Origin: Ignavibacteria bacterium
GTDB lineage: Bacteria > Bacteroidota > Ignavibacteria > Ch128b
Reading direction: 5' to 3'
Assembly: GCA_016873845.1 (NCBI GenBank)
Contig: VGVX01000026.1
Span: 1 to 33,518, forward strand
DNA: 33,518 nt
The notes under the pieces were generated by a model, which had not been told where the DNA came from, did no database searches, and worked only from the letters and a program-made list of their open reading frames with translations. Below are positions 8,788 to 17,118 of this stretch, piece after piece (position 1 is the stretch's first letter; every line of letters starts with the position of its first letter). Made by a program: the position numbers and the translations under genes.

Positions 8788-9482
8788 TGAGAGTCATTGC
8801 AATTATACCAAGTGCTGGTTTAGGCAGAAGGATTGAATCCTCATTAAAAGGGAAGAAATCTTATCTGCCTAAACAATTTTTGAAAATTTCCGGCAAAGAA
8901 ATTCTGATTCATACGATTGAAAAATTTGAGCAAGCCGATTTCATAGATGAGATATTAATTTCTTCGGGACGTGAATATCTTGATCATACAAGCAAACTTA
9001 TCTCAAAGTATAAGCTGAAAAAAGTTACCACAATTGTAACTGGCGGAGAAGAAAGACAGCACTCGGTTTACAATGCTTTTAAAAATTCTTACGCTTCGCC
9101 TTCGGATTTAATTTGCGTCCACGATGCGGTCCGACCATTTATTTCTTCAATTGAGATTAATGAACTGATCTTATCCGCAAAAAAGTTCAAATCTATTGTC
9201 GCAGCTGTCAAAGCAAGCGACACAATTAAAAGCGGACATTCATTTGTAGAAAAAACATTAGATAGAAATAAAATCTGGCTCGTTCAAACACCGCAAATCT
9301 TTTCCTATGAAATTCTGAGGAAAGCTTTTAATCGTGCATGGGAGCAAAATTTTATCGGAACAGATGAAGCTTCAATTGTGGAGCGAATTGGGAGGCCTGT
9401 CTACTTCTATGAAATTAAAGGTGAAAATCGAAAAATTACCACCAACCTCGATTTAGAATACGCTAATTTCCTGCTGAAATAA
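8787..9482 (+). CDS. ispD: 2-C-methyl-D-erythritol 4-phosphate cytidylyltransferase
   Basis: 231-residue enzyme that attaches CMP to MEP in the non-mevalonate isoprenoid pathway. It shows the Gly-rich nucleotide loop PSAGLGRR, the conserved PKQFL, VTGGEERQHSV, VHDAVRPFIS, VQTPQIF and TDEASIVE. The loop between RR and PKQ (IESSLKGKKSYL) is about seven residues longer than in the Escherichia coli enzyme and is Lys-rich; the other catalytic blocks look intact. The ATG overlaps the queA stop (ATGA). No ispF is beside it, so the rest of the pathway must be elsewhere. Call confidence is high from several blocks. Confidence 0.93.
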   Translation: MRVIAIIPSAGLGRRIESSLKGKKSYLPKQFLKISGKEILIHTIEKFEQADFIDEILISSGREYLDHTSKLISKYKLKKVTTIVTGGEERQHSVYNAFKNSYASPSDLICVHDAVRPFISSIEINELILSAKKFKSIVAAVKASDTIKSGHSFVEKTLDRNKIWLVQTPQIFSYEILRKAFNRAWEQNFIGTDEASIVERIGRPVYFYEIKGENRKITTNLDLEYANFLLK

Positions 9483-9548
9483 TCTTTTTCCTGCCTTGCT
9501 ATTCTTATATTTAATAAATAAGTTTGTCACGTTTAATTACAGGTTACG

Positions 9549-10223
9549 ATGTTTAATATCATTATTGTTTTAATACTCTCCTATTTGGTAGGAGCAATTC
9601 CGACAAGTATAATTGTAAGTAAACTCGCAGCAGGAATTGACATTAGAAATCACGGCAGCGGAAATGCTGGCGGGACAAATGTATATCGAACGCTTGGATG
9701 GAAATACGGGGTGTTGGTGATATTGCTTGATGCCTTCAAAGGCGTCATAGCAGTTGTGTTTGTGGCTCGATTACATTTCGGCGATATCCCATTCGATAAT
9801 CCAACTCCATTCGATGATTTCACTTTTATCCAATTGCTTGCCGGAGTTTGTGCAATAATTGGTCACGTATGGACTGTTTTTGCTGGATTTAAGGGGGGAA
9901 AAGGAATGGCTACTGCTTTGGGGATGACTGCAAGTTTGATCACCATAGATGTGTTAATCGCCGGAGCTATTTTTGTTTTAACGTTGATTTCTTTCCGATA
10001 TGTTTCGCTTGGCTCAATAAGTGCAGCAATTGCACTTCCGATTATTCTTTATATCCGCGAAAATATGTTTCATGTTCACATTGAAGGCTACAAAACACTA
10101 ATCGTTTTTACGATTGGAATAGCATTATTGATTGTTTATACACATCGTACCAATATCAAAAGATTATTCGCTGGAACAGAAAATAGAATTAAACGAATTC
10201 CTTTATTAACTAAGAAAAAATAA
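9549..10223 (+). CDS. plsY: Acyl-phosphate:glycerol-3-phosphate acyltransferase
   Basis: 224-residue multi-pass inner-membrane enzyme that acylates glycerol-3-phosphate using acyl-phosphate, the first committed step of phospholipid synthesis. Signature blocks: VGAIPTS, GSGNAGGTNVYRTLG, LLDAFKGV, GHVWTVFAGFKGGKGMATALG, and near the end IVYTHRTNIKRL. Hydrophobic helices run through most of the chain, and the basic tail RIKRIPLLTKKK is cytosolic. Length is normal. The next gene, gpsA, starts nine bases later and makes its substrate, so the pair forms a functional unit. A 66-base gap separates it from ispD. Confidence 0.95.
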   Translation: MFNIIIVLILSYLVGAIPTSIIVSKLAAGIDIRNHGSGNAGGTNVYRTLGWKYGVLVILLDAFKGVIAVVFVARLHFGDIPFDNPTPFDDFTFIQLLAGVCAIIGHVWTVFAGFKGGKGMATALGMTASLITIDVLIAGAIFVLTLISFRYVSLGSISAAIALPIILYIRENMFHVHIEGYKTLIVFTIGIALLIVYTHRTNIKRLFAGTENRIKRIPLLTKKK

Positions 10224-10231
10224 TTTGTAAT

Positions 10232-11236
10232 ATGAATTGCAGCGTTGTAGGGGCTGGCGGATGGGGAACTACAATCGCTATCATGCTTCATGAGAACGGG
10301 CATAACGTGACATTATGGGAGTACAATTCAGACTATGCAAAGCTTCTCGACGAAACGAGACAAAACAAAGTATTTCTCCCAGGCGTTTCAATTCCAAAAG
10401 AAATAAAAATTACATCTGACATCTCTCTTGCACTTCAAAAAAAACATTTTTGTGTATTGGCAATTCCAACACAATTTATTAGAAGCATTCTCCAAAAAAT
10501 TGATTTTACGCTTATTAAAAATTCGATGATAGTAAACCTCGCAAAAGGAGTTGAAACAACTTCTTTGAAAAGAGTGTCTGAAATAATCAAAGATGTTTTC
10601 CCAAAAATTTCACAAGACCATCTTACAACCATTTCAGGACCAAGTCACGCCGAAGAAGTGTGCAGAAAAATTCCGACAACAGTAGTTGTTGGCTCAAATT
10701 CTTATGATACAGCAAAGTTTGTGCAGAATGAATTCATGAATCCATATTTTAGAGTTTATGTTTCCAATGATTTAGTGGGTGTTGAACTTGGCGGTTCGTT
10801 AAAAAACGTTATAGCAATTGGCGCGGGTATCTGTGATGGGGCTGGATTTGGCGACAACACGAAAGCCGCAATAATGACTCGTGGAATTGCTGAAATCTCA
10901 AGACTTGGAATTGCTCTCGGTGCGCGGCCCGAAACTTTTGCTGGTTTATCCGGTATGGGAGATGTTATCGTAACATGTATGAGCAAGCATTCCCGAAATC
11001 GATTCGTGGGTGAAGAGATTGGGAAAGGTAAAACTCTATCTCAAGTTCTATCCGAGATGAGCATGGTAGCAGAAGGAATTGCAACATCTAAAAGTGTTCA
11101 TTTATTATCTCAAAAAGTAAACGTCGAAGTTCCTATTTGTACTGAAGTTTACCGTATTTTGTATGAGCAGAAAGATCCAACATTAGCAACCACTGAATTA
11201 ATGACCCGCCAGCCAAAGGAAGAAATTTGGTCATAA
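10232..11236 (+). CDS. gpsA: Glycerol-3-phosphate dehydrogenase [NAD(P)+]
   Basis: 334-residue cytosolic enzyme that reduces dihydroxyacetone phosphate to sn-glycerol-3-phosphate. The N-terminal Rossmann loop is VGAGGWGTTIA (6-16). ISGPSHAEEV (134-143) and VELGGSLKNVIAIGAGI (184-200, catalytic Lys191) mark the substrate site, and FAGLSGMGDVIVTC is the family signature near residue 240. The ATG at 10232 is nine bases after plsY; no strong ribosome site is visible, so translation may rely on coupling. The first residues MNCSVVGAGG fit the usual start. Confidence 0.95.
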   Translation: MNCSVVGAGGWGTTIAIMLHENGHNVTLWEYNSDYAKLLDETRQNKVFLPGVSIPKEIKITSDISLALQKKHFCVLAIPTQFIRSILQKIDFTLIKNSMIVNLAKGVETTSLKRVSEIIKDVFPKISQDHLTTISGPSHAEEVCRKIPTTVVVGSNSYDTAKFVQNEFMNPYFRVYVSNDLVGVELGGSLKNVIAIGAGICDGAGFGDNTKAAIMTRGIAEISRLGIALGARPETFAGLSGMGDVIVTCMSKHSRNRFVGEEIGKGKTLSQVLSEMSMVAEGIATSKSVHLLSQKVNVEVPICTEVYRILYEQKDPTLATTELMTRQPKEEIWS

Positions 11237-11339
11237 ATTTCTAAGACTTTTTTGTCTGAAAATCCGTTTGCATCTCATATAAAATTTCTTATTTTAAATA
11301 CAAATCGTGGAACAATTAATCAAAAATGAAAGGGTATTT

Positions 11340-12536
11340 ATGAGAAAATTCTTTGTAACCACTTCTTTCTCTTTTTTAGTTTTTGCACTTTTCTTCGTAT
11401 TAACTTTTTCAAGTTGTACTAAGAAAAGTGACTCAACATCTTCCGATAATACGGATATTCCAAAGGATCCAGGAACAGCACCCCCTCCAACTAAATTAGG
11501 ACCGATGAAACCAGCATGCGCGGTTTCAACTACTCCTGGAAATCCAAACAGAATTAAAGTTAATGTCGGTGGACTTTTAATTCCAGGCACAACAACTCCT
11601 ATTACTTACACAACATCAAACTTAACAGTCATTGAAAATGGTGTCGTGAAAGGAATAAAAATTACACCTCTTGGTTCAACCTCATTAGGTACTGACATTG
11701 TCTTTGTTATTGATGTTACTGGTTCTATGTCAGGTACAATCAATGGTGTGAAGGAAAGCATCACCTCGTTTCTAAAGAATCTTAAAGATCGAAAATTGGA
11801 TGTTCGTTGCGGTGCAATCGCGTATTCCGACAATAACGACGTAAGAATACCACAATCAATTAATGGAATCGCATCTAACACAGATCCTGGTGCCTTCACA
11901 GTTGTCGGTTATCACAATCTTACAGCAACTATCGATTCAGCCGGACCTATTTATAATTTCATAGATAGTTTAAGAGCTGGTTGGAAAGGTTATTATGGAG
12001 GTGATTTACCTGAAGGCGGATTTGATGGATTATGGTATGCTTTCCAAAACTTCTCTTGGCGTTCAGGTGCGCAAAGAATGTTCATTGTGTTAACAGACAT
12101 CTCTTCATGGGGTCTTTATGCACCCGCTGGTTCAGGTACTTCCCGCTCACCATGGAGAACTGATTCACTTGCACAAGTACTTTCAGGCCGGGCAACCGTT
12201 CACGTTGTTTCGCCAGATACAAACTCTATGAGAAGTTATAACCAAGGATACACAACCGGTGCTTATGATATGCATTGGTTGGCAACTCCTGGATCATTTA
12301 TACAAAAATCAACAACATATAATTCAGGTGGAACTGGTGGCATTTGGACTAACATATACGGCACTTCTGGATCTGGAAAAGTTGATCTTACTACCCTGCC
12401 TATTACAGCTGCAGCTGCATCCTCAGCTTTAGTTGAATTTGTCACCTCGAAGGCAGACGGAACTGAAAAAACTATCCGTGTTGTAGTGGATATTGGAACA
12501 AGCAACGGCGAGGTAATAATCAAAGCGGTTTACTAA
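11340..12536 (+). CDS. von Willebrand factor type A domain lipoprotein
   Basis: 398 residues from the preferred ATG at 11340, which has AAAGGG six bases upstream; an in-frame GTG at 11307 would add 11 residues before the signal. The N-terminus is a lipoprotein signal peptide ending LTFSSC with Cys26 as the lipidated residue. A Ser/Thr/Pro-rich linker follows (27-56), then a beta-rich region (57-118), then a vWA domain starting at DIVFVIDVTGSMSG: Asp125, Thr127 and Ser129 form the metal-ion site (MIDAS) and LTD (Asp253) the later acidic ligand. It is probably exposed in the envelope and binds a protein or surface ligand through a divalent metal. Monocistronic, with its own terminator. The partner is unknown. 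Confidence 0.8.
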   Translation: MRKFFVTTSFSFLVFALFFVLTFSSCTKKSDSTSSDNTDIPKDPGTAPPPTKLGPMKPACAVSTTPGNPNRIKVNVGGLLIPGTTTPITYTTSNLTVIENGVVKGIKITPLGSTSLGTDIVFVIDVTGSMSGTINGVKESITSFLKNLKDRKLDVRCGAIAYSDNNDVRIPQSINGIASNTDPGAFTVVGYHNLTATIDSAGPIYNFIDSLRAGWKGYYGGDLPEGGFDGLWYAFQNFSWRSGAQRMFIVLTDISSWGLYAPAGSGTSRSPWRTDSLAQVLSGRATVHVVSPDTNSMRSYNQGYTTGAYDMHWLATPGSFIQKSTTYNSGGTGGIWTNIYGTSGSGKVDLTTLPITAAAASSALVEFVTSKADGTEKTIRVVVDIGTSNGEVIIKAVY

Positions 12537-12558
12537 CCAGCATTTATTATGTTCGTGT

Positions 12559-12584
12559 AAAAGGCACCTTCGGGTGCCTTTTTT
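12559..12584 (+). terminator. Rho-independent terminator after the vWA lipoprotein gene
   Basis: A perfect hairpin: GGCACC (12563-12568), loop TTCG (12569-12572), GGTGCC (12573-12578), extended by A-T pairs and followed by a run of six T. The C(UUCG)G loop is especially stable. It lies 22 bases after the lipoprotein stop and separates that gene from recG. Confidence 0.93.
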
Positions 12585-12678
12585 ATTTTAAAATCTTTTC
12601 AAGTATTTATATCACACACGATGATTTTTTATTACATTTGATTATGAAACTTTTAGAAAAAAAGTAAGGGATTCGTAG

Positions 12679-14853
12679 TTGCAATCAGATTCGTTAAGGT
12701 ACCTAAAAGGTGTAGGTGAATCGAGGGAAAAAATTCTCAATGAATTGGGGATTGGTAACATCGAGGATCTTTTGCACTATTTCCCGTCAAGATATTATGA
12801 CCGCTCTTCAGTCGTTCCCATTTCATCAGCAGCAAAAATCCTTGAAAAAAAATTCAATGGAGAGGTTACGTTTATCGGTAAGATAACTAACATTCGGAGA
12901 ATTTACACTAGACGTAAACCAATACTTGAGTTAAACCTTATTGAATCAAAGTGGAAATTGAAAATTATTTACTTCGAAGGTGTTGCGATCTTTGAAAAGA
13001 TCTTTAAAGATAAAAATATCGCTGCTTTTTCAGGGAAGGTAACAGCCAATAAATATGGTGAACCAACATTAATACATCCTACTTTTGATTTTCTGAAGAA
13101 CATCGACAATCCAAATTTTTACAATACAGGCAGCATTGTTCCCTATTACAGCTTAAGAGGAATCAGTCAGTTAAAGCAGCATAATTTTGGTTCATATACA
13201 CTTCGAGCAATTATTAAGAATGCTATCGACCAGCATCTCGGCAAAATCTCAGAAACACTTAGTCAAGATATATTAAAAAATTGTGGAATCACTAATATTC
13301 AAACTGCAATCAAGGAAATGCATTTTCCACAATCTAATGAATCATTGAATGCTGCAAAAAAAAGATTGAAGTTCGAAGAAATATTTTATTTCCAACTTAT
13401 CTCCTCCCAAAATAGATTTAATAGGCAAAAGAAAAATTCGGAAATCCAATTCTCGAAAGTCGGTGATAATACTCGGTTTTTTATCGATAAAGTACTTCCA
13501 TATAACTTAACTGAAGACCAAAAGAGAGTAATCCATGAAATATTCGATGATTTCAAATCTGGTTATTCCATGAATAGACTTTTACAAGGTGAAGTCGGCA
13601 GCGGAAAAACTTTAGTTGCTCTAATCACTGCATTGATCGCATTTGATAATGGATTTCAAACTGCATTGATGGTGCCAACCGAAATTCTGGCATTTCAGCA
13701 TTATCAATACTTTGTTAAGTTATTATCCGATATACCTATAAATATTTGTTTACTTACAAGCAGTACTCCAAAAAAGATTAAAGATAAATGCTTAAGTAGT
13801 ATTGAATCGGGAGAAATTAGTTTAGTTATCGGAACACATGCGTTGATCGAAGATAATATTAAATTTTGTAAACTTGGATATGTTATAGTGGATGAGCAGC
13901 ATAGATTTGGTGTTGCTCAGCGTGCAAAATTAAAATTGAAAGGAAAAGAAGCCCATTTACTTGTGATGACAGCCACGCCAATACCACGCACACTTTCATT
14001 GACGCTTTATTCGGAGCTTGATTTTTCATTAATAAAAACTTTACCCAAAAATAGACTTCCGATAAAAACATTTCTGATTGACACAAATAAAAGAGCACGA
14101 TTGTATAATTTTGTTCGTAAAGAAGTCAAAGCTGGCGGCCAAGTTTATATTATTTTTCCTCTGATTGAAGAATCGGAGAAAATGGATTTAGAGGATACTA
14201 TTTCAAACTATGAAAACTTAAAAAACAATGTTTTCCAGGATCTTAGCGTTGGAATGATACACGGCCGTTTTAGCGCAGAACAAAAAGAAAGTATCATGAA
14301 TTCATTTAATAAGAATGAAATCAATATTTTGGTCTCTACATCAGTCATTGAAGTTGGAATTGACAATCCGAATGCAACTGTTATCGTTATTGAAGAAGCT
14401 CAACGTTTTGGATTATCGCAGCTCCATCAATTGCGTGGAAGAGTTGGCAGAGGGACTAAACAATCTTATTGCATTCTCGTTGCAAAGAAAAATTATTTAA
14501 GCAAAGAAGAAACACAAAACGACCTCCTCTTTATAACTGATGAAGAAAAAGAAAAAAGCATTGCCGCGAAAAGGTTAAGTGCAATGGTTAATTATTCCGA
14601 TGGATTCAAAATTGCAGAAGAAGATTTTAAACTCCGTGGTCCGGGTGACATCTTTGGAATTAAGCAAAGTGGTTTGCCTGATTTTAAATTCATAGATCTG
14701 AGCGAAGATTATGAATTGATTTTACAAGCCCGCAATACAGCTTTCGAAATAATTTCTGATGATCCTTCTCTAACAAAAAAACAAAATCAAATTCTTAAAG
14801 AAACTTTATCAAACAAGTTTTCCAAAGAAAAATATTTCTCTTCAATCGCGTAA
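12679..14853 (+). CDS. recG: ATP-dependent DNA helicase RecG
   Basis: 724-residue superfamily 2 helicase that remodels stalled forks and branch-migrates Holliday junctions. An N-terminal helix-hairpin region (LRYLKGVGESREKIL) is followed by the OB-like wedge domain (about 55-150). The helicase core has Walker A GEVGSGKT at 304-311, DEQH at 405-408, TATPIPRTL, ISTSVIEVGID-like motif V (VSTSVIEVGIDNP) and QLRGRVGRG near 585. The C-terminal LRGPGDIFGIKQSG block is the RecG signature. The start is TTG at 12679, with TAAGGG (12665-12670) eight bases upstream. No ATG lies in frame between it and the conserved residues. A seven-codon ATG reading frame (12644-12667) just upstream is probably chance. 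Confidence 0.95.
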   Translation: MQSDSLRYLKGVGESREKILNELGIGNIEDLLHYFPSRYYDRSSVVPISSAAKILEKKFNGEVTFIGKITNIRRIYTRRKPILELNLIESKWKLKIIYFEGVAIFEKIFKDKNIAAFSGKVTANKYGEPTLIHPTFDFLKNIDNPNFYNTGSIVPYYSLRGISQLKQHNFGSYTLRAIIKNAIDQHLGKISETLSQDILKNCGITNIQTAIKEMHFPQSNESLNAAKKRLKFEEIFYFQLISSQNRFNRQKKNSEIQFSKVGDNTRFFIDKVLPYNLTEDQKRVIHEIFDDFKSGYSMNRLLQGEVGSGKTLVALITALIAFDNGFQTALMVPTEILAFQHYQYFVKLLSDIPINICLLTSSTPKKIKDKCLSSIESGEISLVIGTHALIEDNIKFCKLGYVIVDEQHRFGVAQRAKLKLKGKEAHLLVMTATPIPRTLSLTLYSELDFSLIKTLPKNRLPIKTFLIDTNKRARLYNFVRKEVKAGGQVYIIFPLIEESEKMDLEDTISNYENLKNNVFQDLSVGMIHGRFSAEQKESIMNSFNKNEINILVSTSVIEVGIDNPNATVIVIEEAQRFGLSQLHQLRGRVGRGTKQSYCILVAKKNYLSKEETQNDLLFITDEEKEKSIAAKRLSAMVNYSDGFKIAEEDFKLRGPGDIFGIKQSGLPDFKFIDLSEDYELILQARNTAFEIISDDPSLTKKQNQILKETLSNKFSKEKYFSSIA

Positions 14854-14913
14854 TTCACCCAACATAAAAATTTTTACCTCGCAAAAAAAAATTTCCAAAT
14901 GCTCGAAAAACTC

Positions 14914-14941
14914 TTGACAAAAAAAAATTATTGAGTATATT
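14914..14941 (+). promoter_or_regulatory. Sigma-70 promoter of the ATP-grasp/GNAT/KamA operon
   Basis: TTGACA at 14914-14919 (perfect -35), a 16-base spacer, and TATATT at 14936-14941 (five of six to TATAAT). Transcription would start near 14948, about 15 bases before the TTG start assigned to the first gene. It sits 60 bases after the recG stop, so the operon has its own promoter. Shows that this organism uses ordinary sigma-70 elements. Confidence 0.8.
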
Positions 14942-14962
14942 AGCACAAGTTATTTATATGAT

Positions 14963-16072
14963 TTGTCGAACAAACAGAGGAAACACTTTATCTCAATTGA
15001 TACTGATCACGTTCAATCATTGAACGTAGCACTTACGTACAACATCAAACAAGAAAATTTTGATTCTGCATCGCATAAGAACCCCCTTCTCAAAAAGTTT
15101 AACTACTCTTCAGAGATTAGTGTAGATACATTTGCTGAGTGGGATACTGAAGAAACCATTTTTGCTGTTCGTGATGCACTCGCTCTTTATCACAATGTAA
15201 CTTTAGTTGAAGCTGATAATGATGTTTTCCACCATTTCAATCAGTTGAGACCTGATATCGTCTTCAATATCGCAGAAGGTTTTAATGGAAGCAGCCGTGA
15301 GTCTCAAATTCCTGCGATGCTCGAATTCCTAAACATCCCATACACAGGCTCGGATCCTGTCACCTTAGCAATCTGTTTAGACAAATCACGCACCAAAGAA
15401 ATTTTATCATACCACAAAATTCCGAATCCGAAGTTCAAAATTTTCAGCGAACCGCTCAAAGACAATCATATCGGCTTATCTTTCCCGCTCATCGTAAAGC
15501 CAATTGCCGAAGGCTCAAGCAAGGGGATCTTTGAATCTTCTTTTGTGAATAATTTTTCCGAATTAAATCGCGAGATCAATCGAATTACAAAAGAATATGG
15601 TGAGTCTGCTTTGGTTGAAGAGTTTCTTTCTGGGAGAGAATTCACTATAGCGATTCTTGGAAATGGTGATGAAGCAAAAGTGCTTCCCATTGTCGAACTA
15701 AAACATGATGTTTTCCCCAAAGGTACTTTACCCATCTATTCTTATGAAGCAAAATGGATCCTGGACACTCGTGAAACACCGATGGAAGTTTTCGATTGCC
15801 CGGCAAAACTTCCTCCAGATTTATATTCAAAAATCGAGGAAACATGCCGAAAAACCTACAATATTTTGAGGTGCAAAGATTGGTCGCGTATCGATATTAG
15901 ACTCGATTCTAGTGGTATTCCCAATGTGATTGAGATTAATCCTCTACCAGGAATTTTACCAAATCCAGTTGATAATTCTTGTTTCCCAAAGGCAGCCAGA
16001 ACTGCGGGAATAGATTACAATCAGATGATAAATAGTGTTCTGAATGCCGCTAGAAAACGGTATGAAATATGA
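14963..16072 (+). CDS. ATP-grasp ligase, D-Ala-D-Ala ligase-like (first of a pair)
   Basis: 369-residue ATP-grasp protein of the Ddl superfamily. EGFNGSSRES (105-114), IPYTGSDPVTLAICLDK (125-141), IVKPIAEGSSKGI (177-189) and the metal ligands Asp311 (RIDIRL) with Glu324/Asn326 (EINPLPG) are present, as is the omega-loop tyrosine in YEAKW. The segment that in true Ddl contacts the C-terminal D-Ala (Ser-Leu after the EAN...PG motif) is replaced by NPVDNSC, so a different acceptor is likely: ligation of an amino acid or peptide carboxylate to an amine. The start is uncertain: TTG 14963, or TTG 15020, giving the family-like MNVALTYN; neither has a clear ribosome site. The stop overlaps the next ATG (ATGA). 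Confidence 0.75.
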   Translation: MSNKQRKHFISIDTDHVQSLNVALTYNIKQENFDSASHKNPLLKKFNYSSEISVDTFAEWDTEETIFAVRDALALYHNVTLVEADNDVFHHFNQLRPDIVFNIAEGFNGSSRESQIPAMLEFLNIPYTGSDPVTLAICLDKSRTKEILSYHKIPNPKFKIFSEPLKDNHIGLSFPLIVKPIAEGSSKGIFESSFVNNFSELNREINRITKEYGESALVEEFLSGREFTIAILGNGDEAKVLPIVELKHDVFPKGTLPIYSYEAKWILDTRETPMEVFDCPAKLPPDLYSKIEETCRKTYNILRCKDWSRIDIRLDSSGIPNVIEINPLPGILPNPVDNSCFPKAARTAGIDYNQMINSVLNAARKRYEI

Positions 16073-17118
16073 AAAAGAATAATCCTAAAATATTGATCGC
16101 TTTCAATCAACCAGTCGGAGGAATTTACGAAAGTTATGATGGCAGAATTAACAAAACTAAAGTTGAAGAATCGATCGATTTATCAGAAGTTGGTGTAATA
16201 GAAGAATTTGAAGAAATACGCTGCACTCTAAATAATCTTGGTTTCGATACTACTAATATTAATATTCTTAATGATGTCGAATATCTAATACGTGAGTTGA
16301 AACGAGAAGAACCAGATGTGATTTTTAATTTAGTTGAAAGTGTTGAAGGCGAATCTCTTAAAGAAATGTTTATTGCTGGAATTTTTGAACTGATGAATAT
16401 TCCCTACACCGGTTGCGATGCTTATTCACTCGGACTCTGCCTGAATAAACATAAAGCTAAAATGTTTTTGAAAGCTGCAGGAGTGAATATTCCAAATTGG
16501 CGTTTGTACACTGATCCATTAACAGTAATTTCTGGAAATCATTTACAATTTCCGGTGATAGTAAAACCTTCATGGGAAGATGCAAGCGTCGGTATCAGTG
16601 AAGAATCAGTGGTTCATGATGAACATAACTTGAAAACTCGTGTCGAATACATGTACGAGAATTTCAAGCAGCCGATTCTTGTCGAGGAATATATTGATGG
16701 CAGAGAAATAAATTCCGGAATCCTAGGTGATCAAGAGAAAATTGCGCTTCCACTTTCAGAAATAGATTTTTCAACGCTCCCAGGCGATTTACCTAAAATT
16801 GTGACTTATGATGGAAAATGGATGACTGAGAGCATTTACTACAAAGCAACCGTACCGGTTTGTCCGGCTCCGCTAAAGGACGAAATTGCGGATCAGATTA
16901 AAGCGATGTCATTATCCATCTCAGAACTTTTTGGATGCAGGGATTATTGCCGTGTAGATTTGAGACTTACAAAAAATAATGTTCCCTATGTGCTTGAGGT
17001 TAATCCCAATCCTGACATTTCCCAAGATGCAGGATTTCCGCGTGCAGCTAAAACTTATGGTTTAAGCTATGAAGAATTACTAGTAACGATAATCAATTTT
17101 GCTTTGGCCAGAAAATGA
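16069..17118 (+). CDS. ATP-grasp ligase, D-Ala-D-Ala ligase-like (second of a pair)
   Basis: 349-residue relative of the preceding protein, with the same fold and landmarks: PDVIFNLVES (82-91), IPYTGCDAYSLGLCLNK (111-127), IVKPSWEDASVGI (164-176), LVEEYIDGREI (204-214), TYDGKW in the omega loop, Asp297 (RVDLRL) and Glu310/Asn312 (EVNPNPD). The C-terminal acceptor loop (ISQDAGFP) differs both from true Ddl and from its neighbour, suggesting that the two enzymes act on different substrates in sequence. ATGA overlaps at both ends imply fixed stoichiometry. It could be a paralogue from an old tandem duplication. The reaction is not known. Confidence 0.75.
   Translation: MKKNNPKILIAFNQPVGGIYESYDGRINKTKVEESIDLSEVGVIEEFEEIRCTLNNLGFDTTNINILNDVEYLIRELKREEPDVIFNLVESVEGESLKEMFIAGIFELMNIPYTGCDAYSLGLCLNKHKAKMFLKAAGVNIPNWRLYTDPLTVISGNHLQFPVIVKPSWEDASVGISEESVVHDEHNLKTRVEYMYENFKQPILVEEYIDGREINSGILGDQEKIALPLSEIDFSTLPGDLPKIVTYDGKWMTESIYYKATVPVCPAPLKDEIADQIKAMSLSISELFGCRDYCRVDLRLTKNNVPYVLEVNPNPDISQDAGFPRAAKTYGLSYEELLVTIINFALARK

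Noticed and set aside
9508-9517. TAAGTTTG with TTGC 19 bases upstream, resembling the Bacteroidetes -7/-33 promoter, before plsY
   Set aside because: Two much clearer sigma-70-type promoters elsewhere in the window suggest this organism does not depend on that consensus; an eight-base match with four fixed T/G positions is easily found by chance in AT-rich DNA.
11241-11257. AAGAC-TTTTTT-GTCT hairpin after gpsA as a terminator
   Set aside because: The stem is only four or five pairs and no T run follows it.
12633-12640. TACATTTG, another Bacteroidetes-type -7 match before recG
   Set aside because: No TTTG or TTG partner at the expected distance upstream.
12644-12667. Seven-codon ATG reading frame (MKLLEKK) upstream of recG as a leader peptide
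   Set aside because: No ribosome site, no terminator/antiterminator folds around it, and its sequence is what random AT-rich DNA gives.
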